From: JBCDCE01 sp039182515
GTDB lineage: Bacteria; Pseudomonadota; Alphaproteobacteria; Rhodobacterales; Rhodobacteraceae
DNA length: 6,321 bases
Direction of reading: 5' to 3'
Assembly: GCA_039182515.1 (NCBI GenBank)
Contig: JBCDCE010000093.1
Coordinates: forward strand, 1 to 6,321
Shown: piece after piece, positions 5,235-6,321 of the stretch
Numbering within the stretch: position 1 is the first letter of the stretch
Layout of the letters: each line of letters starts with the position of its first letter
The notes under the pieces: generated by a model
What the model was told of the DNA's origin: nothing
Seen by the model: only the letters and a program-made list of their open reading frames with translations
Databases searched by the model: none
Program-made: the position numbers and the translations under genes

Positions 5235-6321
5235 ATGCCTGAGTTGAAAAAGATCGAAGTGCGCGGTGCGCGCGAGCACAACCTCAAAAGTATCGACGTG
5301 GATATCCCCCGCGATGAGCTGGTTGTTATTACCGGCCTTTCGGGCTCTGGCAAATCGTCACTCGCCTTTGATACGATCTATGCAGAGGGTCAGCGGCGCT
5401 ACGTTGAGAGCCTTTCGGCCTATGCGCGCCAGTTCCTTGATATGATGGAAAAGCCAGATGTGGATCACATCTCCGGTCTGTCGCCTGCTATCTCGATTGA
5501 GCAAAAAACCACGTCGAAAAACCCGCGCTCTACGGTAGGCACAGTCACGGAAATCTACGACTATATGCGTCTGCTTTATGCGCGCGTTGGCACACCCTAC
5601 AGCCCCGCAACCGGCCTCCCAATTGAAGCCCAACAAGTCCAAGACATGGTCGATCGTGTGATGGCGATGGAGGCGGGCACACGCGGCTATTTGCTTGCCC
5701 CTATCATCCGCGACCGCAAAGGCGAGTACAAAAAAGAGATGCTGGAGCTGCGCAAGCAAGGCTTCCAGCGTGTGAAAGTGGATGGGCAATTTTACGAGTT
5801 GGATGAGCCTCCAACGCTCGATAAGAAGTTCCGGCACGACATCGATGGGGTGGTGGATCGTCTTGTCATTAAAGAAGGCCTGGAAACTCGGCTCGCAGAT
5901 AGCTTTCGAACAGCGCTTGATCTGGCTGATGGGATCGCAGTCCTTGAGACTGCGCCCAAGGCGGATGACAATGGGGATACGCCAGAGCCGGAGCGTATTA
6001 CGTTTTCGGAAAAGTTTGCCTGCCCGGAAAGCGGCTTCACGATCCCTGAGATTGAGCCGCGCTTGTTTTCCTTTAACGCGCCGTTTGGCGCTTGCCCGGC
6101 CTGCGACGGGCTTGGCCACGAGCTTTTCTTCGACGAGCGTTTGGTTGTGCCAGACGTCACGCTCAAGATTTCCGATGGCGCTCTGGCGCCGTGGCGCAAG
6201 GGAAAATCTCCTTATTTCTTGCAAACGATTGAAGCCATAGCCAAGCACTACGAGTTTGACAGAAATGCGCGTTGGAAAGATCTTCCAGCGCACGTTCAGC
6301 AGGTGTTTTTGTATGGCTCAG
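5235..6321 (+). CDS. uvrA: Excinuclease ABC subunit A, N-terminal part
   Basis: The first 362 codons of UvrA, the damage-sensing ATPase of nucleotide excision repair, which works as a dimer with UvrB to find bulky DNA lesions. The frame is open to the window edge, and the full protein should be roughly 950 residues. Visible parts: the N-terminal IEVRGAREHNLK; the first Walker A motif GLSGSGKSS (34-42); the following EGQRRYVESLSAYARQFLDMM and GLSPAISIEQKTTSKNPRSTVGT blocks; the UvrB-binding region (about 120-250); and the first zinc module, CPESGF (263-268) with ACPACDGLG (286-294). In that module Cys263, Cys287 and Cys290 are present but the second expected cysteine is Ser266. The ABC signature and second ATPase half lie beyond the window. 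The start fits the family N-terminus and a G-rich ribosome binding site. An SOS box upstream indicates LexA control. Confidence 0.97.
   Translation, partial: MPELKKIEVRGAREHNLKSIDVDIPRDELVVITGLSGSGKSSLAFDTIYAEGQRRYVESLSAYARQFLDMMEKPDVDHISGLSPAISIEQKTTSKNPRSTVGTVTEIYDYMRLLYARVGTPYSPATGLPIEAQQVQDMVDRVMAMEAGTRGYLLAPIIRDRKGEYKKEMLELRKQGFQRVKVDGQFYELDEPPTLDKKFRHDIDGVVDRLVIKEGLETRLADSFRTALDLADGIAVLETAPKADDNGDTPEPERITFSEKFACPESGFTIPEIEPRLFSFNAPFGACPACDGLGHELFFDERLVVPDVTLKISDGALAPWRKGKSPYFLQTIEAIAKHYEFDRNARWKDLPAHVQQVFLYGS

Noticed and set aside
5358..6293. Long open frame on the minus strand opposite uvrA (311 codons)
   Set aside because: It mirrors the uvrA reading frame, shows no recognisable domain and has no plausible start signal. 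The uvrA frame is open and matches its family throughout.

Overview
The window looks like ordinary chromosome from a marine alphaproteobacterium of the Rhodobacterales (Roseobacter type). Four signs point there: an exported protein ending in a VPLPA-CTERM sorting tail, a GTTC-N7-GTTC LexA box upstream of uvrA, an alphaproteobacterial style of dihydrolipoyl dehydrogenase (redox motif GGICLNWGCIPTK), and an alphaproteobacterial UvrA N-terminus. This assignment rests on recognised sequence features, not on a database search. I see no insertion sequence, CRISPR array, tRNA or rRNA, and none of the genes looks broken.

Layout. Left part, plus strand: a DUF924 family protein (7-579), then dihydrolipoyl dehydrogenase lpdA (711-2108), then a 12-helix MFS transporter (2166-3365). 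The DUF924 and lpdA genes probably belong to the tail of a pyruvate dehydrogenase (E1-E2-E3) locus whose other genes would lie left of the window; that is inference. Middle, minus strand: a sterol desaturase / fatty acid hydroxylase family membrane protein (3362-4246), convergent with the MFS gene so tightly that the two stop codons share a CTAG. Next, divergent from it and on the plus strand: a small secreted choice-of-anchor-C protein with a VPLPA-CTERM tail (4461-5069), closed by a textbook intrinsic terminator (5090-5124). Right end, plus strand: the first 362 codons of uvrA (from 5235), preceded by an SOS box and running off the window.

The genes do not form one pathway. They are central carbon metabolism (E3), transport, lipid modification, an exosortase-sorted envelope or matrix protein, and DNA repair. 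The notable content is between the genes: three LexA half-sites phased at 11 bp before uvrA; an 18-bp inverted repeat just before lpdA; a nested stem-loop that would enclose the ribosome binding site of the MFS gene; a stem-loop laid exactly over two convergent stop codons; and a TTGCGG repeat cluster in the divergent intergenic region. I did not find a convincing new multi-gene system here.
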